From an uncultured SAR116 cluster alpha proteobacterium (lineage in GTDB: Bacteria; Pseudomonadota; Alphaproteobacteria; Puniceispirillales; GCA-002684695): 43,607 nucleotides of DNA. Below, one piece after another: positions 30,008 to 39,735 of this stretch; the first letter of the stretch is position 1; the number at the start of each line of letters is the position of its first letter. The notes beneath the pieces are model-generated. The model did no database searches, was not told the DNA's origin, and saw only the letters and a program-made list of their open reading frames with translations. Both the position numbers and the translations under genes were made by a program. The DNA lies in contig CACAIE010000012.1 in the NCBI GenBank assembly GCA_902532475.1, positions 1 through 43,607 of the forward strand, in the 5' to 3' direction.

Positions 30008-31264
30008 ATGAAATTATTTAAATTAATAAGCCTGTCTAAAATATTTTTTAATCGAACTTATCAAAAATACTGGTTTGCACGTTTTCTATCAAGTTTGTGC
30101 CTAGGAACTATTAGTGTTTGTGTTGCTTGGCAAATTTATGACATATCACGTAACCCCTTTCATCTTGGGTTAGTAGGGCTAACTCAATTTTTACCATTAA
30201 TTTTGTTGGTGGTTGTATCTGGTTATGTTTCAGATAATTATAATAGAAAAATTATTTTTTCTTTATGTATGTTGATCGAATCTTTTTTAGCTTTTCTTTT
30301 TGTAGCAATTAATTTTTTTGAAAAAATAGAATTAAACCTTCTTTTTATCTTGCTCATAGGAATAGGAATCGTGAGAGCCTTTTTTGGTCCCGCTGCCGCG
30401 GCTCTATTGCCAAATATTGTTACTGAGAAAGATTTACCCGATGCTGTTGCTTTAAGTGCTGTTGCCTGGCAATCAGGGACAATATTTGGTCCAATGTTTG
30501 GTGGTTTGCTTTATGGAATTTCTGTTTTTTCAGGATATTTATTTGCCACGATCGGTTTGTTATTAGCTTCAGTTTTAGTTTTTTTAATACCCTATAATTA
30601 TAAAACTAACATTAAAAAACCTATGTCTTTTGAGAACCTAACTGGAGGATTTTCCTATGTATGGAATAAGAAGATTTTATTGGGAGTTATTTCATTAGAT
30701 TTATTTGCAGTATTGATGGCAGGAGCAGTAGCGTTAATGCCTGTTTATGCAAGAGATATTTTAGAAACTGGACCGTTTACACTTGGTTTGTTAAGGTCTT
30801 CACCTGGCATTGGAGCAATAATTGTGGCTGCAGGGCTATCTTTCTATACTCTCAAAAATGCAGGAAAAGTAATGTTGTATGCAGTGGCTCTTTTTGGGCT
30901 TTCAACTATACTATTTGGGATTTCAAATAATATAGCTTTATCAATAATTATGCTTTGTTTTGTTGGTGGCTTTGACATGTTAAGTGTATATATAAGAGAC
31001 ATAATTATTCAGTTAGGAACAGAAGATAAAATGAGAGGAAGAGTTAACGCAGTTAATATGATGTTTGTAGGAGCGTCAAATGAACTCGGTGAATTTCGTG
31101 CTGGCATGATGGCATCTTGGATAGGAACAGTTCCTGCAGTGGTTATTGGTGGCGTAGGCGCGATTGGTATAGCAGGAATATGGGGGTTAATTTTTCCTAG
31201 TCTTTTGCAAGTGAAGAAACTTAAAATAGTGAAAAATATTAAGGAAGTAAATGATAAGAGATGA
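30008..31264 (+). CDS. MFS transporter, EntS/MFS_3-like exporter
   Basis: A 418-aa permease with about 12 transmembrane helices. The N-terminal RTYQKYWFARFLSSL, the loop SGYVSDNYNRKIIFS (MFS motif A position) and the C-terminal DKMRGRVNAVNMMFVGASNE are characteristic of the MFS_3 group that includes the enterobactin exporter EntS. An efflux role for a small molecule is therefore plausible, but no siderophore genes are nearby and the substrate is unknown. The 3' end overlaps the acetoacetyl-CoA synthetase gene by 14 bases, suggesting translational coupling. Confidence 0.78.
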   Translation: MKLFKLISLSKIFFNRTYQKYWFARFLSSLCLGTISVCVAWQIYDISRNPFHLGLVGLTQFLPLILLVVVSGYVSDNYNRKIIFSLCMLIESFLAFLFVAINFFEKIELNLLFILLIGIGIVRAFFGPAAAALLPNIVTEKDLPDAVALSAVAWQSGTIFGPMFGGLLYGISVFSGYLFATIGLLLASVLVFLIPYNYKTNIKKPMSFENLTGGFSYVWNKKILLGVISLDLFAVLMAGAVALMPVYARDILETGPFTLGLLRSSPGIGAIIVAAGLSFYTLKNAGKVMLYAVALFGLSTILFGISNNIALSIIMLCFVGGFDMLSVYIRDIIIQLGTEDKMRGRVNAVNMMFVGASNELGEFRAGMMASWIGTVPAVVIGGVGAIGIAGIWGLIFPSLLQVKKLKIVKNIKEVNDKR

Positions 31265-33209
31265 ATTAAAAGTGCTTTGGAAGCCTTCACAAGAAGATAA
31301 AGAGAAAAGCAATTTAATTGAATTTAAAAATAAATATATAAATGATTTAACTAATAGTGAAGATATTAACTATCAGATGATTTGGCAATGGTCTGTTGAT
31401 AATCCTGAAAAGTTTTGGAGTGCAGTTTGGGATTATTCAAATGTAATTGGTGTAAAAGGATCTGAATATTTAGCTGATAAAGATAAAATGCCAGGTGCTC
31501 AATTTTTTCCTGATGCAAAATTAAACTATGCCGAAAATATATTGGCACAAGATGACCAGTCACTCGCAATAATTTCTGAAAGAGAAGATGGCCTAAAATG
31601 TAAAATCAAAAGAAACGACTTAAAGAAAAAAGTACTTCATATGGCTGGCTGGCTTAAAGAAAATGGTATTAAAAAAGGTGATAGGGTTTCAGCTTACATG
31701 CCTAATTGTCCAGAAACCATTATAACAATGCTTGCTACTGCTTCATTGGGAGCTGTATTTTCTTCATGCTCAACGGATTTTGGTGTTTCGGGCGTTTTAG
31801 ATAGGTTTTTACAAATTGAACCAAAGGTTTTGGTTACGGTTGATGGTTATTTATATAATGGAAAATCAATTGATAGATCTAATGAAGTTAATGAAATAGT
31901 AAAAGGCCTTAAGTCTTTAAAAAAAATAGTAGTTTTAAAATATTTAAATAAAACTTTTAGTACTAATTTCTCATTTACCCCAATAAATTTTGATGCGGTA
32001 TATAGTTCAAATTCTTTAGATGATTTTGAACAGGTATATTTTAATGATCCATTGTACATTGTTTTTTCTTCAGGAACCACGGGAGCACCTAAATGTATCG
32101 TTCATGGTGTTGGAGGCGTACTACTTCAACACTCAAAAGAACACAAGCTGCAGGCTAATATTAAAGAAAATGATAGAGTATTTTATTTTTCTACTTGTGG
32201 GTGGATGATGTGGAACTGGTTAATTGGGGCTTTGTTCTCTAAGGCAACTGTCATCCTTTATGAGGGAAATCCATTTTATGAAGAACCTTCAAAATTGTGG
32301 AAACTTGCTGAAAAGGAAAATATAACTCTTTTTGGGACATCTGCCAAATATGTTGACGCAGTAAGAAAGTCTGGATTTAAACCTAATGAAAGTTATGAAC
32401 TAAAGAGTTTAAAATCTTTATGTTCCACAGGTTCACCCCTGTCACCAGAAAGTTTTGAATTTATCAATAAAAGCATTAAATCAGACATGCAGATAGGCTC
32501 AATTTCTGGAGGAACAGATATTCTGTCATGTTTTGTTTTAAACAATCCATTAGATGAAGTTATTTCAGGTGAAATTCAATGTAAAGGTCTAGGAATGTCA
32601 GTAGAGGTTTTTGATGAGAAGGGAAACCCAATAATAGATACACCTGGTGAGCTTGTATGCACCAAACCTTTTCCTTCTATGCCCATTATGTTTTGGAATG
32701 ATCCTGATGGTCAAAAATACAAAAATGCGTATTTTACATATTATAAAAATATTTGGAGACATGGTGATTGGGTAAAAATTACCAATCGTGGAACCATTGT
32801 GATTTATGGAAGATCAGATGCCACTTTAAATCCTGGTGGCGTTAGAATTGGCACTGCGGAAATTTATAAAGTAGTTGAAAACTTTAAAGAAATTTTAGAG
32901 GCAATAGTTGTAGGGCAAAACTGGGAGGATGACGTAAGAGTTATTTTATTTGTAAAACTTTCTGTGGGTAGTATTTTAAGCGAGGATCTTAAATCAAAAA
33001 TAAAACTCACTCTGAAGACTAAAGTAAGTCCTCGCCATGTCCCATCAAAAATAATTTCCATTCAAGATATTCCAAGAACAAGGTCTGGAAAGATTACCGA
33101 ATTAGCTGTAAGAGATATTATACATGGAAAAGAAATAAAAAATTCTGAAGCATTATCTAACCCAGAAGCTTTAGAACTTTACAGGAATTTGACTGAATTA
33201 AAAAATTAG
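31251..33209 (+). CDS. Acetoacetate--CoA ligase (acetoacetyl-CoA synthetase)
   Basis: An AMP-forming ligase that activates acetoacetate to its CoA thioester, allowing ketone-body or PHB-derived carbon to enter central metabolism. The ATP motif is FSSGTTGAPKCIVHG (about residue 271), followed by TCGWMMWNWLIGAL, which distinguishes acetoacetyl-CoA synthetases from acetyl-CoA synthetases. YGRSDATLNPGGVRIG and the catalytic Lys in RTRSGKITE (about 610) complete the C-terminal domain. Length 652 aa is normal. AAGGAAG a few bases before the ATG supports the start. It lies between a possible exporter and an Atm1-like ABC gene, an unusual setting. Confidence 0.9.
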   Translation: MIRDELKVLWKPSQEDKEKSNLIEFKNKYINDLTNSEDINYQMIWQWSVDNPEKFWSAVWDYSNVIGVKGSEYLADKDKMPGAQFFPDAKLNYAENILAQDDQSLAIISEREDGLKCKIKRNDLKKKVLHMAGWLKENGIKKGDRVSAYMPNCPETIITMLATASLGAVFSSCSTDFGVSGVLDRFLQIEPKVLVTVDGYLYNGKSIDRSNEVNEIVKGLKSLKKIVVLKYLNKTFSTNFSFTPINFDAVYSSNSLDDFEQVYFNDPLYIVFSSGTTGAPKCIVHGVGGVLLQHSKEHKLQANIKENDRVFYFSTCGWMMWNWLIGALFSKATVILYEGNPFYEEPSKLWKLAEKENITLFGTSAKYVDAVRKSGFKPNESYELKSLKSLCSTGSPLSPESFEFINKSIKSDMQIGSISGGTDILSCFVLNNPLDEVISGEIQCKGLGMSVEVFDEKGNPIIDTPGELVCTKPFPSMPIMFWNDPDGQKYKNAYFTYYKNIWRHGDWVKITNRGTIVIYGRSDATLNPGGVRIGTAEIYKVVENFKEILEAIVVGQNWEDDVRVILFVKLSVGSILSEDLKSKIKLTLKTKVSPRHVPSKIISIQDIPRTRSGKITELAVRDIIHGKEIKNSEALSNPEALELYRNLTELKN

Positions 33210-33225
33210 AACTATATTTTAAAAG

Positions 33226-35052
33226 ATGATTAATCTAATAAACGAATTTTTACCTTATATTTGGCCAAAAGGTAGGGCGGATATAAAAAGTAGAATTATA
33301 TTAGCGTTATTAATTCTTGTTTTTGCAAAAATTCTGACTGTCCTTGTGCCATATAGTTATAAGTGGGCCACTGATGCTCTAGTTGGTGACAATACAGTAC
33401 CATCTTTAATACCAATCGCTATTTTGACACCAATTATGCTGATTATAGCGCTTGGTATGGGAAGAATACTTATGGTTGCTTTTAACCAGCTTAGAGATGC
33501 GGTCTTTGCTAAAGTTGGCCAAAATGCAGTAAGGCAGCTTGGGAGGGTAAGCTTCAGTCATTTACACAATTTGTCACTTAGGTTTCATCTAGATAGGAGA
33601 ACTGGCGCCTTAAATAGAGTGGTTGATAGAGGTATAAAGGGCATAGAAAGCATTGTAAGGCTGGCAATTTTAAACACTGTACCAACAATTTTTGAATTTA
33701 TTTTTGTAGGTCTTGTTCTTCTAATTCAATTTGATTGGAGATATCTATTAGTAGTTACTATTACTATTATTGCTTATACTTATTTTACAATTAAGTATTC
33801 AAGTTTAAGAATAGTCTATAGAAAAAGAATGAACTCTAATGATGAAGATGCAAATAACAAATCACTGGACTCATTGCTGAATTATGAAACTGTAAAACAT
33901 TTTAATAATGAAAAAATAGAGGAAAAACGTTTTGATGAGGCGATGTCTGGATATGAACAGGCATCAATTAAAACATTGACTTCATTATCATTTTTGAATT
34001 TTGGGCAAAGTGCAATTTTTACCATTGGGCTTACTTTTTGTATGATTTTGTCTGGTCATGAAGTTATGTCGGGAGAACAAACAATTGGAGACTTTGTTTT
34101 AATAAATGCACTACTTATGCAACTAGCAATTCCCTTGAACTTCTTTGGCTTTATTTACAGGGAAATTTCTCAGGGTATAGCAGATATAAAATCTTTGTTT
34201 TCAATATTAAAAATTAAACCCGAAATTACTGACAAAAGTGATGCGCTTTCCATGGATTTTAATGAGGCAGAAATAACATTTAAAGATGTTTCATTTTCTT
34301 ATGACGGGAAAAGAGAAATATTGGATAATATAAACTTCACAATTCCATCAGGTGCTTCTTTGGCGATTGTGGGTCCAACAGGGGCAGGAAAGTCAACTAT
34401 ATCAAGACTTTTATTCAGGTTTTATGACGTATCAAAAGGAAGTATAATGATTAATGGTAAGGATGTCAGAGACATCACACAAGGCTCACTTAGAAAAAAT
34501 ATTGGAATTGTTCCCCAAGACACTGTTTTGTTTAATGACACAATTTTATATAATCTAAAATATGGAAAAATCAGTTCTAGTGAAGATGAAATATGGGATG
34601 TAGCTGATAGAGCTCAATTGAGCAAATTAATAAAGTCTTTTCCAGAAGGGATGAATACTTTGGTTGGAGAAAGAGGGTTAAAACTTTCTGGAGGTGAAAA
34701 ACAAAGGGTAGCTATCGCAAGAACTCTTTTGAAGAACCCACCTATTTTAGTTTTAGATGAGGCAACCAGTGCTTTAGATACGTTAACTGAAAGAGTAATT
34801 AAAGAATCTCTAAGTAGATTAGCAAAAAAAAGAACCACTATAATTATAGCCCATAGACTGTCCACAGTGGTCGGAGCAAATAATATCCTGGTTATAGATA
34901 ATGGAAAAGTTGTTGAGACTGGAACTCATAAACAGCTACTGCGTAAAAAGGGTCTATATTCTGATATGTGGTCAACCCAACAAACGATTAAAAAAGCAGA
35001 AGAAACGCTTAAAAATATTAAACCAGAATATAAAAAACTTTTAAGTCATTGA
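33226..35052 (+). CDS. Atm1-type ABC exporter (fused permease/ATPase)
   Basis: A half-size ABC exporter (608 aa) that should act as a homodimer in the inner membrane. The N-terminal part has about six membrane helices, with the block NLSLRFHLDRRTGALNRVVD, typical of the ABCB7/Atm1 group linked to iron-sulfur and heavy-metal or glutathione-conjugate export. The ATPase domain has Walker A GPTGAGKSTISRLL (about 382), Q-loop VPQDTVLFNDT, signature LSGGEKQRVAIART (about 486), Walker B LVLDEATSALD (about 508) and the switch His in IIAHRLSTV. It is not adjacent to isc or suf genes here. Substrate is inferred from family only. Confidence 0.85.
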   Translation: MINLINEFLPYIWPKGRADIKSRIILALLILVFAKILTVLVPYSYKWATDALVGDNTVPSLIPIAILTPIMLIIALGMGRILMVAFNQLRDAVFAKVGQNAVRQLGRVSFSHLHNLSLRFHLDRRTGALNRVVDRGIKGIESIVRLAILNTVPTIFEFIFVGLVLLIQFDWRYLLVVTITIIAYTYFTIKYSSLRIVYRKRMNSNDEDANNKSLDSLLNYETVKHFNNEKIEEKRFDEAMSGYEQASIKTLTSLSFLNFGQSAIFTIGLTFCMILSGHEVMSGEQTIGDFVLINALLMQLAIPLNFFGFIYREISQGIADIKSLFSILKIKPEITDKSDALSMDFNEAEITFKDVSFSYDGKREILDNINFTIPSGASLAIVGPTGAGKSTISRLLFRFYDVSKGSIMINGKDVRDITQGSLRKNIGIVPQDTVLFNDTILYNLKYGKISSSEDEIWDVADRAQLSKLIKSFPEGMNTLVGERGLKLSGGEKQRVAIARTLLKNPPILVLDEATSALDTLTERVIKESLSRLAKKRTTIIIAHRLSTVVGANNILVIDNGKVVETGTHKQLLRKKGLYSDMWSTQQTIKKAEETLKNIKPEYKKLLSH

Positions 35053-35082
35053 AGTTATTTACAGTTAGGCATCAAAATTAAC

Positions 35083-35970
35083 ATGAATGATAAACACAAT
35101 GTTTTGCCACTGGCACTCGTAGGTACCGGTGTGGTGATATTTTCAATTGGCGATGTTATATTTAAAATTCTTACGTCATTAGGAATTTTCTGGTGGGATT
35201 TTCTAGTGTTTGGGGTTCCATTTGAAGTTTTAGTTATTTTATTAATAACAGGAATTTCTAATAATTTTGACAAACAGAAATGTTACGATGAATTAATGCC
35301 GAGAAGGATTTTTTTTCCTATTTTAAGAGGTGTTCTGGGTATTATAGCCATAGCTTCAATATTTATGTCGTTAAAAAACTTACCATTGTCTTTAACTACT
35401 ATGTTAATTCAAACAACTCCAATTTGGATGTCAATTATAGCTTTTTTTTCTTACCAGGAAAAACCTAATATTATTACTTTAATTTCAGTTTTATTAGGAA
35501 TGATAGGAATTATATTTATTGTAAATCCTAGTTATGAAGGCATTAATAAATTTTTAATTTTTCCTATAATTGTGGCCATAGTAAATGCACTGATGAATTA
35601 TATTGTTACGAAAAGGTCTGACGATGCCAAGCCTCTTTCGTATGCGTTAATTTTATTTATTGTAAATGGTTTTATAGGTCTAATTATTTGGGCTTACTTC
35701 GGAATGAAAGTTCCAAGTATATACCAAATTTCATTAATTGCACTTTGTGGCATTTTGGGTTCTGTAGCATTTATTTTTGTTACATATGGTTATTCTATGG
35801 CTAAAGGTCATTTTGCTAGAACAGGAGTAATGAGTTACATTCAACTGCCAAGTTCCATAATATTGGGGATTTTAATTTTTAATGAAAGCCCCACTCTTTT
35901 TGCATATTTTGGAAGCTGTTTAATAGTTTTAGCAGGTATTATCGTTATTAATAATGGAAAAATAAAATGA
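35083..35970 (+). CDS. EamA-family (DMT) permease
   Basis: A 295-aa protein of about ten hydrophobic helices arranged as two EamA repeats (about 10-145 and 150-290), the drug/metabolite transporter fold. Recognisable pieces are PILRGVLGIIAIASIFMSLK, TTMLIQTTPIWMSIIAFF and the second-repeat counterpart RTGVMSYIQLPSSIILGIL. Substrate unknown; S-adenosylmethionine, amino-acid or metabolite exporters exist in this family. Its last 4 bases overlap the start of the next EamA gene, so the two may work as a pair. Confidence 0.8.
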   Translation: MNDKHNVLPLALVGTGVVIFSIGDVIFKILTSLGIFWWDFLVFGVPFEVLVILLITGISNNFDKQKCYDELMPRRIFFPILRGVLGIIAIASIFMSLKNLPLSLTTMLIQTTPIWMSIIAFFSYQEKPNIITLISVLLGMIGIIFIVNPSYEGINKFLIFPIIVAIVNALMNYIVTKRSDDAKPLSYALILFIVNGFIGLIIWAYFGMKVPSIYQISLIALCGILGSVAFIFVTYGYSMAKGHFARTGVMSYIQLPSSIILGILIFNESPTLFAYFGSCLIVLAGIIVINNGKIK

Positions 35971-36866
35971 AACTTACTAATGTTTCAAATTTCTCTGGAA
36001 ACGTGATTGGTATTTTTTTGATGGTGACTATGGTTTTAGCTGGTCTTGTATTAACAGGATTTGTTAAGGCTATTGGAAATGACATCGACTTTAGATTGAT
36101 GCTAGTTGGAAGGTTCATTTTTTCACTTCCGATTTTATATGCTTTTGGGTGGTACGTCAGAGGAACACAACTTCTTAAAATTAATTCAAAGAAAACTCTA
36201 TTTGGTAGAGTTTCCATAGGATTATTAGGTATTTGTTTATGGCTTTCAGCGGTACAGACAGCAGATTTTGGTCAAGTTACTGCGTTAAGCCAATCATCAG
36301 CAGTTTTTGTAGCTCTTTTTGCGCCGTTTTTTTTATCAGAGAAAATTGGCATTTGGAGAATTAGTGCAATTCTTTCCGGCCTAGTAGGTATTTGCTTGGT
36401 TACAAATCCATTTGAAGAGGCTATGTCAATAGGTATTTATCTGGCCTTAGCTAGTGGAATTAATGGAGCTATTTTGTCGATTATTTTGAGAAAATTAGGT
36501 AACACTGATGAGCCGGTTTCGGTTGCCTTATGGCATAACACAATAGGATTTATTTTTTTTACATTGACCCTTTTAATTTTCCCACCACAGCTTCCGGTTA
36601 TTAACTTAAAACTAATCTTGTTTTTAGTTGTTATAGGTATTGCAGGTTCATGTTTGCAGTTAACATTTACGTACGCATTTAAATTTGGCGAGGCAGTTGT
36701 TTTAGCGCCCATAAGGTATTTATCTGTTCCAGGTGCAATTATTGCTGGTTTGATAATTTGGTTTGAGGTGCCCAGCGTATTAGAAATAATTGGCTCGGTT
36801 ATAACTATTCTTTCTTGTTTAGTCATTACATGGAGAGAAATCATCAAGAAAAAGAAGAAAATTTAA
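35967..36866 (+). CDS. EamA-family (DMT) permease
   Basis: A 299-aa paralogue-like partner of the preceding gene, again with about ten helices and two EamA repeats. Typical stretches are GLLGICLWLSAVQTADFGQV, TALSQSSAVFVALFAPFFL and APIRYLSVPGAIIAGLIIW. The start overlaps the previous stop in the ATGA manner, so they are probably co-translated. The two proteins are clearly different in sequence, so this is not a recent duplication. The gene ends 13 bases before the convergent NnrU-like gene. Substrate unknown. Confidence 0.8.
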   Translation: MKLTNVSNFSGNVIGIFLMVTMVLAGLVLTGFVKAIGNDIDFRLMLVGRFIFSLPILYAFGWYVRGTQLLKINSKKTLFGRVSIGLLGICLWLSAVQTADFGQVTALSQSSAVFVALFAPFFLSEKIGIWRISAILSGLVGICLVTNPFEEAMSIGIYLALASGINGAILSIILRKLGNTDEPVSVALWHNTIGFIFFTLTLLIFPPQLPVINLKLILFLVVIGIAGSCLQLTFTYAFKFGEAVVLAPIRYLSVPGAIIAGLIIWFEVPSVLEIIGSVITILSCLVITWREIIKKKKKI

Positions 36867-36879
36867 TTGATTTGCATTA

Positions 36880-37458
36880 TCATAAAAATGGATACATGTT
36901 GCCACCTAAAGAAAGGTGGATGAAGACTATAATGATATAAATAAAAGCAACAAAGCCTAGAAGAATTAAATCGCCGGTTAATGACCCTTGATAACTTTCA
37001 ATTCTAACATTATTTTTTTGTAATAGATAAATCTGGATGGTGGCCCATACCCCTATTGAGCCAAATAGAATAAATGCCATCAATGTACCGTTGATTAAAA
37101 GATGTGCAATACACCAAACTACCGCAGCTGTTAACATGGGGTGTTTGATATGTTTTTGTAATCTGCTCGCATGACCAAATATTCGGTGCCCAACACTTAG
37201 TAGTGCAACAGATACTAACATTAATGCATGAGTTACAGCCGTAAGCCAAGCAGGAGCAATATAGAAATATATATCATATTCTTTTTGATAATAGCCAATT
37301 GTTACTAGCAAAAATCCTATAAATAAAATGAGTCTCATAAATATTTTGCTTAGCTTTTCTCCTAATTTTTGATCAACAAAATCCCTGCCAGCCGGAACCA
37401 GTCTTTTAAACATATGTCCAAAAGTGAAGATTAAAATTCCTGAGATAACTAAATACAT
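36880..37458 (-). CDS. NnrU-family membrane protein
   Basis: A 192-aa protein with about five membrane helices that matches the NnrU family. The diagnostic piece is KHPMLTAAVVWCIAHLLINGT (about residues 106-126), preceded by SVGHRIFGHASRLQKHI. Family members were named from a denitrification locus and resemble the isoprenylcysteine-methyltransferase-like membrane fold; biochemical function is not settled. There are no nitrate or nitric-oxide reductase genes in the window, so a denitrification role is not supported here. Transcribed with the upstream cyclic-nucleotide-binding gene, 46 bases apart. Confidence 0.75.
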   Translation of the reverse strand: MYLVISGILIFTFGHMFKRLVPAGRDFVDQKLGEKLSKIFMRLILFIGFLLVTIGYYQKEYDIYFYIAPAWLTAVTHALMLVSVALLSVGHRIFGHASRLQKHIKHPMLTAAVVWCIAHLLINGTLMAFILFGSIGVWATIQIYLLQKNNVRIESYQGSLTGDLILLGFVAFIYIIIVFIHLSLGGNMYPFL

Positions 37459-37504
37459 TTTACCAACTCTTAAATAGATATTTTTATTTTATATCTTCGA
37501 ATGA

Positions 37505-37885
37505 TTATTCTAATGACTTATAAACAGATAGTTCTTGCCAATACTTTTCAGCCAACTTATTAGCGTCACCAATTCTTAAAGAAAGCCCTCTGATTATTGC
37601 AACTAATACAGGGTCTGCATCATCTAATTTTTTATGTAAAGTTGAATGGTGAATTTCTCTTAATGTGCAATTCGTTTCAGCCAATACAGTTACAGTTCTT
37701 GTTTCTTCAATAATGGGTCCAACCTCCCCAAACATTTCGCCCTCAATGAGAATGCCAAGGTTTAAACCCAGTTTGGATTTAATTCTAACCTTGCCATTGT
37801 GGATCAGGTAAATATTATCAGCAGGATCATTAATATTATATATAATTTCACCAGCCTTATAATTTTTTGTAACAATCTCAGTCAT
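37505..37885 (-). CDS. Stand-alone cyclic nucleotide-binding domain protein
   Basis: A 126-aa soluble protein consisting of one cNMP-binding beta-barrel (about 5-110) and a short C-terminal helix. Visible family features are YKAGEIIYNINDPADNIYLI, the glycine-containing turn HNGKVRIKSK and the phosphate-binding-cassette region LIEGEMFGEVGPIIEETRTV, where Glu and Arg are kept in place (GE...R). Unlike CRP/FNR there is no helix-turn-helix, so it is not a transcription factor by itself. AAGGGA lies before the ATG. It may sense a nucleotide and act on a partner; NnrU is the adjacent candidate. Ligand and role unknown. Confidence 0.75.
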   Translation of the reverse strand: MTEIVTKNYKAGEIIYNINDPADNIYLIHNGKVRIKSKLGLNLGILIEGEMFGEVGPIIEETRTVTVLAETNCTLREIHHSTLHKKLDDADPVLVAIIRGLSLRIGDANKLAEKYWQELSVYKSLE

Positions 37886-37957
37886 AAGTTGTTTCCCTTA
37901 TTATAGTAAATATTTTTATTAAAAAAATATAAATTTGCAAAATAATAATTTATATTG

Positions 37958-39037
37958 TTACTGTTTTTTATAAATTTTATATAAACCACCCTCATTTTCA
38001 TCTGTGATAAAGAGAATTGATCCATCTGACATAATTTCTATATCTCTTATTCTTCCAAAATTTTGGTTTAGTATTTTTACTTCATTAATTGGTTTATTAT
38101 CTTTAAATTCAAGAGCATAAATCTGTTTAAATTTTAATGATCCAACTAGTAAATGACTATTCAATTCAGGAAACATTTTGCCATTATAAAAAACCATACC
38201 TGAAGGTGCAATTGAAGGGGTCCATACCCATATAGGGTCTTTAAATTCAGGTAATGAAAATTCACCAATTTCACCACCACCATACTCTTCGCCTTGGGTT
38301 ACTTTTGGCCAACCATAATTTTTACCGCCTTCAATGATATTGATTTCATCTCCTCCTTGTGGTCCATGTTCATGAGACCAAATTTTGTGATCAATTTGAT
38401 TAATTGTAAGTCCTTGAGGATTTCTATGACCAATTGAAAAAATTTCACTTAGCCATTTTGAATTAAATTGATTTTTATCTACCTTATCATTATTTAAATT
38501 TAATCTTATGATTGATCCTTCATAAAGCTTTGGATTTTGTGCTTTATGTCTTTGTCCTCTCTCACCTAAAGATAAATATATATGATGTTCTGAAATAGCT
38601 ATGCGACATCCATAATGTATCGGTAAACCTGAAGAAAACTTGGTTGAAAATATAATTTTATTATCTTGTAAAGTGTTTTCTTTTAAAACTGATTTTTCAA
38701 GGATTGTATAACTTTTAACAGGTGGATCAAATTTACTATAACATAAGTAAATATTAATTTTACCATCTAATTTTTCAACATGAACATCAAGCAATCCTCC
38801 TTGTCCAACATTGAAGACTTGAGGAGCATTATTAATTTTTGATAGTTTTCCAGTTTTTAAGTTTATTATAGAAAGATTCCCTCCTTTCTCAGTGATTATA
38901 ACGTTATTATTATCTAAAAATGAAATCCCCCAAGGGTGTGATAGCTTTGGTCCAATTTGCAAAACTTCAACTTTTGCAAAAGCGGCATTAAAAGTAATTA
39001 AAGAAATTAAAATTAAAATAAAATTTTTGACAGACAT
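37958..39037 (-). CDS. PQQ-dependent aldose sugar dehydrogenase-like protein
   Basis: A 359-aa periplasmic protein with an N-terminal signal peptide (MSVKNFILILISLITFNAAF, cleavage near the AFA/K site). The six-bladed beta-propeller of the soluble glucose/aldose dehydrogenase family (GSDH, YliI-like) is indicated by LSHPWGISFLDNNNVIITEK, the repeated GHRNPQGL and WSHEHGPQGGDEINI with the catalytic-side His, and GKNYGWPKVTQGEEYGGG. It would oxidise aldose sugars with PQQ; cofactor biosynthesis genes are not in the window. Divergent from the GST gene with only 47 bases between. Confidence 0.85.
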   Translation of the reverse strand: MSVKNFILILISLITFNAAFAKVEVLQIGPKLSHPWGISFLDNNNVIITEKGGNLSIINLKTGKLSKINNAPQVFNVGQGGLLDVHVEKLDGKINIYLCYSKFDPPVKSYTILEKSVLKENTLQDNKIIFSTKFSSGLPIHYGCRIAISEHHIYLSLGERGQRHKAQNPKLYEGSIIRLNLNNDKVDKNQFNSKWLSEIFSIGHRNPQGLTINQIDHKIWSHEHGPQGGDEINIIEGGKNYGWPKVTQGEEYGGGEIGEFSLPEFKDPIWVWTPSIAPSGMVFYNGKMFPELNSHLLVGSLKFKQIYALEFKDNKPINEVKILNQNFGRIRDIEIMSDGSILFITDENEGGLYKIYKKQ

Positions 39038-39084
39038 TATAAAACATTTTTAAAAAATAGAGTTTAATAATATTATATAGTGAT

Positions 39085-39735
39085 ATGAGTAATAAAAACC
39101 CAATACTTTTTAGTTTTCGACGTTGCCCGTATGCAATGAGAGCTAGAATTGCTATTAAATTATGTAAACAAACATGTGAAATAAGAGAAATCAGCCTCAG
39201 GTCAAAAAGTGAAGAATTTTTAAACTTATCTCAGAAAGGAACTGTTCCGGTTCTCCTGTTGCCAAATGGTAAAATTATTGATGAAAGCTTAGATATCATT
39301 AACTGGGCAATTTCTATCAACGATCCTTTCAAATTAAAATCTGATGACGATAAACTCTACAAAGAAGATCTAGAACTAATTAAGGTTTTTGATGGTGATT
39401 TTAAATTTCATCTTGATAGATACAAGTATTCTTCTCGTTATGAGAATGCTAATCGTGAAAAACACAGAAATAAAGCTCAGGCCATTTTAGCAGAAATCAA
39501 TACCCTGTTGTTAGAAAATAATTGGATTAGAGGAGATCATCCAACTCTACCAGATATATCCATTCTTCCTTTTGTAAGGCAATATAGAATAGCCGATACA
39601 GAATGGTTTGATAGACATTTGGAATTACCCAGAGTTGAAAACTGGTTAAATGATTTTCTTAATTCAAAATTGCTTTCTCAAGTAATGTTGAAATATAAGG
39701 TTTGGGAGCAAGGTGATCCAGAAATAATTTTATAA
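39085..39735 (+). CDS. Glutathione S-transferase family protein
   Basis: A 216-aa soluble protein with an N-terminal thioredoxin-fold domain (about 1-78) and an all-helical C-terminal domain. The N-terminal motif SFRRCPYAMRARIAI places a Cys (CPYAMR) at the active position, as in omega/beta-like classes. GTVPVLLLPNGKIIDESLDI supplies the cis-Pro and the glutathione-binding Glu-Ser. The C-terminal HPTLPDISILPFVRQY is typical. Cys-type GSTs often act as thiol transferases or dehydroascorbate reductases; the substrate is unknown. The 3' end overlaps the convergent EamA gene by 6 bases. Confidence 0.85.
   Translation: MSNKNPILFSFRRCPYAMRARIAIKLCKQTCEIREISLRSKSEEFLNLSQKGTVPVLLLPNGKIIDESLDIINWAISINDPFKLKSDDDKLYKEDLELIKVFDGDFKFHLDRYKYSSRYENANREKHRNKAQAILAEINTLLLENNWIRGDHPTLPDISILPFVRQYRIADTEWFDRHLELPRVENWLNDFLNSKLLSQVMLKYKVWEQGDPEIIL

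Noticed and set aside
36880-37458. Denitrification locus suggested by NnrU
   Set aside because: No nitrite, nitric-oxide or nitrate reductase gene or regulator is near; the family name alone is not evidence.
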